From: UBA3206 sp963623875 | GTDB lineage: Bacteria; Bacillota_I; Bacilli_A; Acholeplasmatales; Anaeroplasmataceae | Assembly (NCBI GenBank): GCA_963623875.1 | Contig: CAVFNL010000024.1 | Coordinates: forward strand, 1 to 40,567 | Direction of reading: 5' to 3' | DNA: 40,567 bases | In this document: piece after piece, positions 38,742 to 40,567 of the stretch | Numbering within the stretch: the stretch's first letter is position 1 | Layout of the letters: every line of letters begins with the position of its first letter | Position numbers and translations under genes: made by a program | Notes under the pieces: generated by a model | What the model was told of the DNA's origin: nothing | Seen by the model: the letters and a program-made list of their open reading frames with translations, nothing else | Database searches by the model: none

Positions 38742-39606
38742 CTACCCACAACCATTAAGCATAGTGTTATATGCAAGATTAATATTATTACTTAATATAT
38801 CAATACCCTCTAGCCTTTCACATCCTGCAAAACTATAATCTTCAATTGTTTTTATTGTATTTGGTATAACTACTCTTTCTAAACATTCATTAGACATAAA
38901 AGCACCATAACCAATTTCTACTACTTCTTTATTATTTATACTTGAAGGAATATTTATATTATCTTCATCACCTAGATAAGCAGAAATTCCTACATTATTA
39001 GAATCTATATCCTACGTTAAATATAAATTATCTTCTTTGTACAATGCATTTTCATCTAAAGAATCCATTACAATTCTTTTACATATATAATTTATAAAAC
39101 TTTTATCTCTACATTCTAGATTATGAACTACTGCAGGATCTATGTTTGAAGCTTTATTTTTTAAATCAACGTTATATGGTGAAAATGTTTTTACATATTC
39201 ATTAAATGAACTATAACCTTTTCCGAGTTGCGAAGCTGTATCTACTAGTCCATCATTTTTTCCACACTAATCTTTTTTTATGTTTTTATATTCTGATTCA
39301 TTTATAAAAGTATCAAGAAATGGATGGTACTATTTGCGCATATTTCGAATTATATTCCTCCAATAGTGATTGTACTCTAAAAACATAAGTATTCCAGTTA
39401 TCTTTATTAAAATCAGTTAATATACTTAGATAGCTAAACGCATCTAACATTCCTGCAATCATAGATGAAACAATCTTGCACAATTTTATATTTTCATTTG
39501 TTTCTTCACTAACATAATCTATAGTCTCATCTCTTTTAATAATATCCGATAATAATTCATATGTTGTTTCCCCTGCAAGAGCGTATACATCTATATTTTT
39601 ATATAG
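38742..39606 (-). pseudogene. Decayed 3' half of the lipase gene, with LRR-type C-terminus
   Basis: This 865-bp stretch has no long ORF but is the continuation of the hydrolase gene at 39607-40395. After the nonsense codon TAA (39607-39609) the same frame reads on for about 97 codons, from LYKNIDVYALAGE to a TGA at 39313-39315. Just before that stop the reading must shift frame (about 39316-39335) to continue PFLDTFINESEYKN. That frame is broken by TAG at 39267-39269 and TAG at 39012-39014. Between them lies NDGLVDTASQLGKGY, the catalytic-Asp region of lipases, and AVVHN with a candidate catalytic His. The last part (VVEIGYGAFMSNECLERVVI, then TIKTIEDYSFAGCERL) is a BspA-type leucine-rich repeat. 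The end is TAG at 38742-38744. Confidence 0.8.
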
Positions 39607-40395
39607 TTAAATGTTATTGTTCCATCTATTTTTATAAGATGTATATAATTCTTCATTAACTATATCTATTTCACCATTTTTATCCTGTCCTTTTGAACCA
39701 ATATTACAATCATTTAATTCTACATCTATCTTAGCTGTACTAGAACCTATGTATGGTGTTCCTATAGAAAAAATTTGATTAACCATCCTAGGATGATCTA
39801 GTGCATACAATAAATTAATTAATCCACCTCTAGAGTGCCCTATTAAATTAATTTTTGGAAGTAATCCGCTATTTCTTTTCTTTATATCATATACAACTCT
39901 GCTTATTACTTCGTCAAATTCTTTATAACTCTCATCATTTGAGGCATAAGATTTTTCTGTTTCATATAATAATATTGTATGATTTTTTTCGTTTTCAACA
40001 TAATTATCAACAAAATATGGTGTTACATCTTCAGGACTCACATCGATTCTTGCAAATAAAATTTTTACGTTATTATCTAATTTTCGACACAAATAATTTA
40101 CAATATTATTCTTATTTGTCACATTATAAAAATCATCTTTATCACTTTTAAAATCCGCAAAATGTGATGCGCTACCTCCAAGTCCTGGTGTTAATACTGT
40201 AAACAATGTTTCACTCCCTACTTTATTTCTATTCAATTCAGACAAATCATAATGTGGTTCATTTGTATTATAATTGTTTAAATAATTATAAGTATTTGTG
40301 GCACTTAGACTAAAGCCTTCACCTGCAGAAACCCTAACTAAAAATAACATCGGTATCATTACCGATAAAATCAAAAATAATAATTTTTTCCCCAT
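39607..40395 (-). CDS. Secreted alpha/beta-hydrolase (lipase-like), truncated by a nonsense codon
   Basis: A 262-residue remnant of a longer gene (about 550 codons to 38742). It has a signal peptide (residues 1-24, ending VRVSAGEG) and no lipobox, so the product would be secreted. VLTPGLGGSASHF is the oxyanion-hole region. LIGHSRGG carries the nucleophile S188 in a GxSxG elbow, and IFSIGTPYIGS follows as in lipases of the PGAP1/esterase type. The catalytic Asp and His lie beyond the stop codon in the decayed part, so the truncated product should be inactive. AGGGGGA lies 8 nt before the ATG. The upstream 120 bp are AT-rich without a confident promoter. Confidence 0.75.
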   Translation of the reverse strand: MGKKLLFLILSVMIPMLFLVRVSAGEGFSLSATNTYNYLNNYNTNEPHYDLSELNRNKVGSETLFTVLTPGLGGSASHFADFKSDKDDFYNVTNKNNIVNYLCRKLDNNVKILFARIDVSPEDVTPYFVDNYVENEKNHTILLYETEKSYASNDESYKEFDEVISRVVYDIKKRNSGLLPKINLIGHSRGGLINLLYALDHPRMVNQIFSIGTPYIGSSTAKIDVELNDCNIGSKGQDKNGEIDIVNEELYTSYKNRWNNNI

Positions 40396-40518
40396 TTATG
40401 AAATCCCCCTAATATTAAAATACTAACATATAATACTTTTTAATTCAAGATACAACATTTTTACACTTTTTTTAAACAATAATACGCTTATTTTTATAAC
40501 GATTAATACATTTGAAAG

Positions 40519-40567
40519 TGTCAAGATAAAATAAACCAGTTTGGTCAGGAAAAAATGAACCAATTGT
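40519..40567 (+). mobile_element. Possible terminus of an IS21-like insertion sequence at the window edge
   Basis: Two imperfect 24-bp units lie in tandem at the edge: unit 1 at 40521-40544 (TCAAGATAAAATAAACCAG...) and unit 2 from 40545 (TCAGGAAAAAATGAACCAA...), matching at 17 of the first 22 positions. IS21-family elements begin with TG and carry such tandem repeats containing TCAGG and GAACC near their ends. Here TG stands at 40519. The transposase genes would lie beyond the window, so this is tentative. Confidence 0.35.

Noticed and set aside
38742..39606. Recoded stop codons or a mycoplasma-type code explaining the interrupted lipase gene
   Set aside because: The interruptions include TAA and TAG plus a frameshift, and genes elsewhere in the window use TGG for Trp, with TGA acting as a stop (for example at 17959-17961). 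Ordinary gene decay is simpler.
1..40567. tRNA or rRNA genes, CRISPR arrays, replication origin
   Set aside because: No cloverleaf-like segment with a T-loop GTTCRA box, no rRNA sequence, no spaced repeats and no DnaA-box cluster were seen by eye on either strand.

Overview
The window is a strongly AT-rich stretch (roughly 30% G+C by eye) of a low-GC Gram-positive chromosome. Gene content points to an anaerobic member of the Bacilli in the broad sense, close to Erysipelotrichia or walled relatives of Mollicutes (inference). The signs are a Firmicutes-type sufCDSUB operon, YlbF/YlbG, a ComK-like protein, KhpA beside rpsP, an HPr with a regulatory serine, and a large pyruvate:ferredoxin oxidoreductase. 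Trp codons in the genes examined are TGG and TGA behaves as a stop, so there is no sign of the mycoplasma code. Most content is core housekeeping; accessory material lies at 6.4-9.3 kb and at both edges.

Layout. 1-182 is the start of an AAA-ATPase-like/PD-(D/E)XK gene leaving the window. 392-6334 holds tmcAL (+), then on the minus strand an alanine/sodium symporter, htpG under a CIRCE-like operator, an RpiB/LacAB isomerase and rplS with its own promoter and L19-type leader. 6462-9113 is a two-gene accessory cassette: an XRE regulator with a C-terminal HEPN-type RNxxxH motif, and a beta-rich partner. It splits the usual rpsP-rimM-trmD-rplS ribosomal operon. 9353-12067 carries the rest of that operon plus khpA, an 82-aa unknown, ylbG and ylbF. 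12201-17961 contains def, a tail-anchored small protein, thiI with a TrmH-family methyltransferase, a GNAT/degenerate-HAD fusion, rpsD with a pseudoknotted leader, and a second TrmH-family enzyme.

17979-20319 encodes tpiA, an HPr-like protein and pgk. 20431-22646 has a comK-like gene, an orphan MalK/MsmX-type ATPase and a PucR/CdaR-type regulator, with a perfect 17-bp palindrome between the last two. 22756-27431 is the SUF iron-sulfur operon. It makes clusters probably needed by PFOR (29630-33250), and perhaps sulfur for ThiI. 27539-29539 holds a VanZ-like protein, endonuclease IV and an MgtC-like protein. 33415-36597 encodes a CLC-type channel lacking the gating glutamate and TypA. 36684-37790 is a second protein with a HEPN-like motif. 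The right end has an InlB-repeat lipoprotein behind a decayed lipase/LRR gene (one nonsense codon, a frameshift and two further stops), then a possible IS21-like terminus at the edge.

Regulation visible in the sequence. Many genes use an extended -10 box (ATGGTATAAT recurs) placed so close to the Shine-Dalgarno that leaders would be only about 10-12 nt. Three genes start immediately behind an intrinsic terminator with no room for a promoter (82-aa gene, comK-like, clc), which suggests expression by readthrough. The best candidates for undescribed biology are the XRE-HEPN plus beta-protein cassette, the GNAT-pseudoHAD fusion and the palindrome-controlled orphan ATPase.
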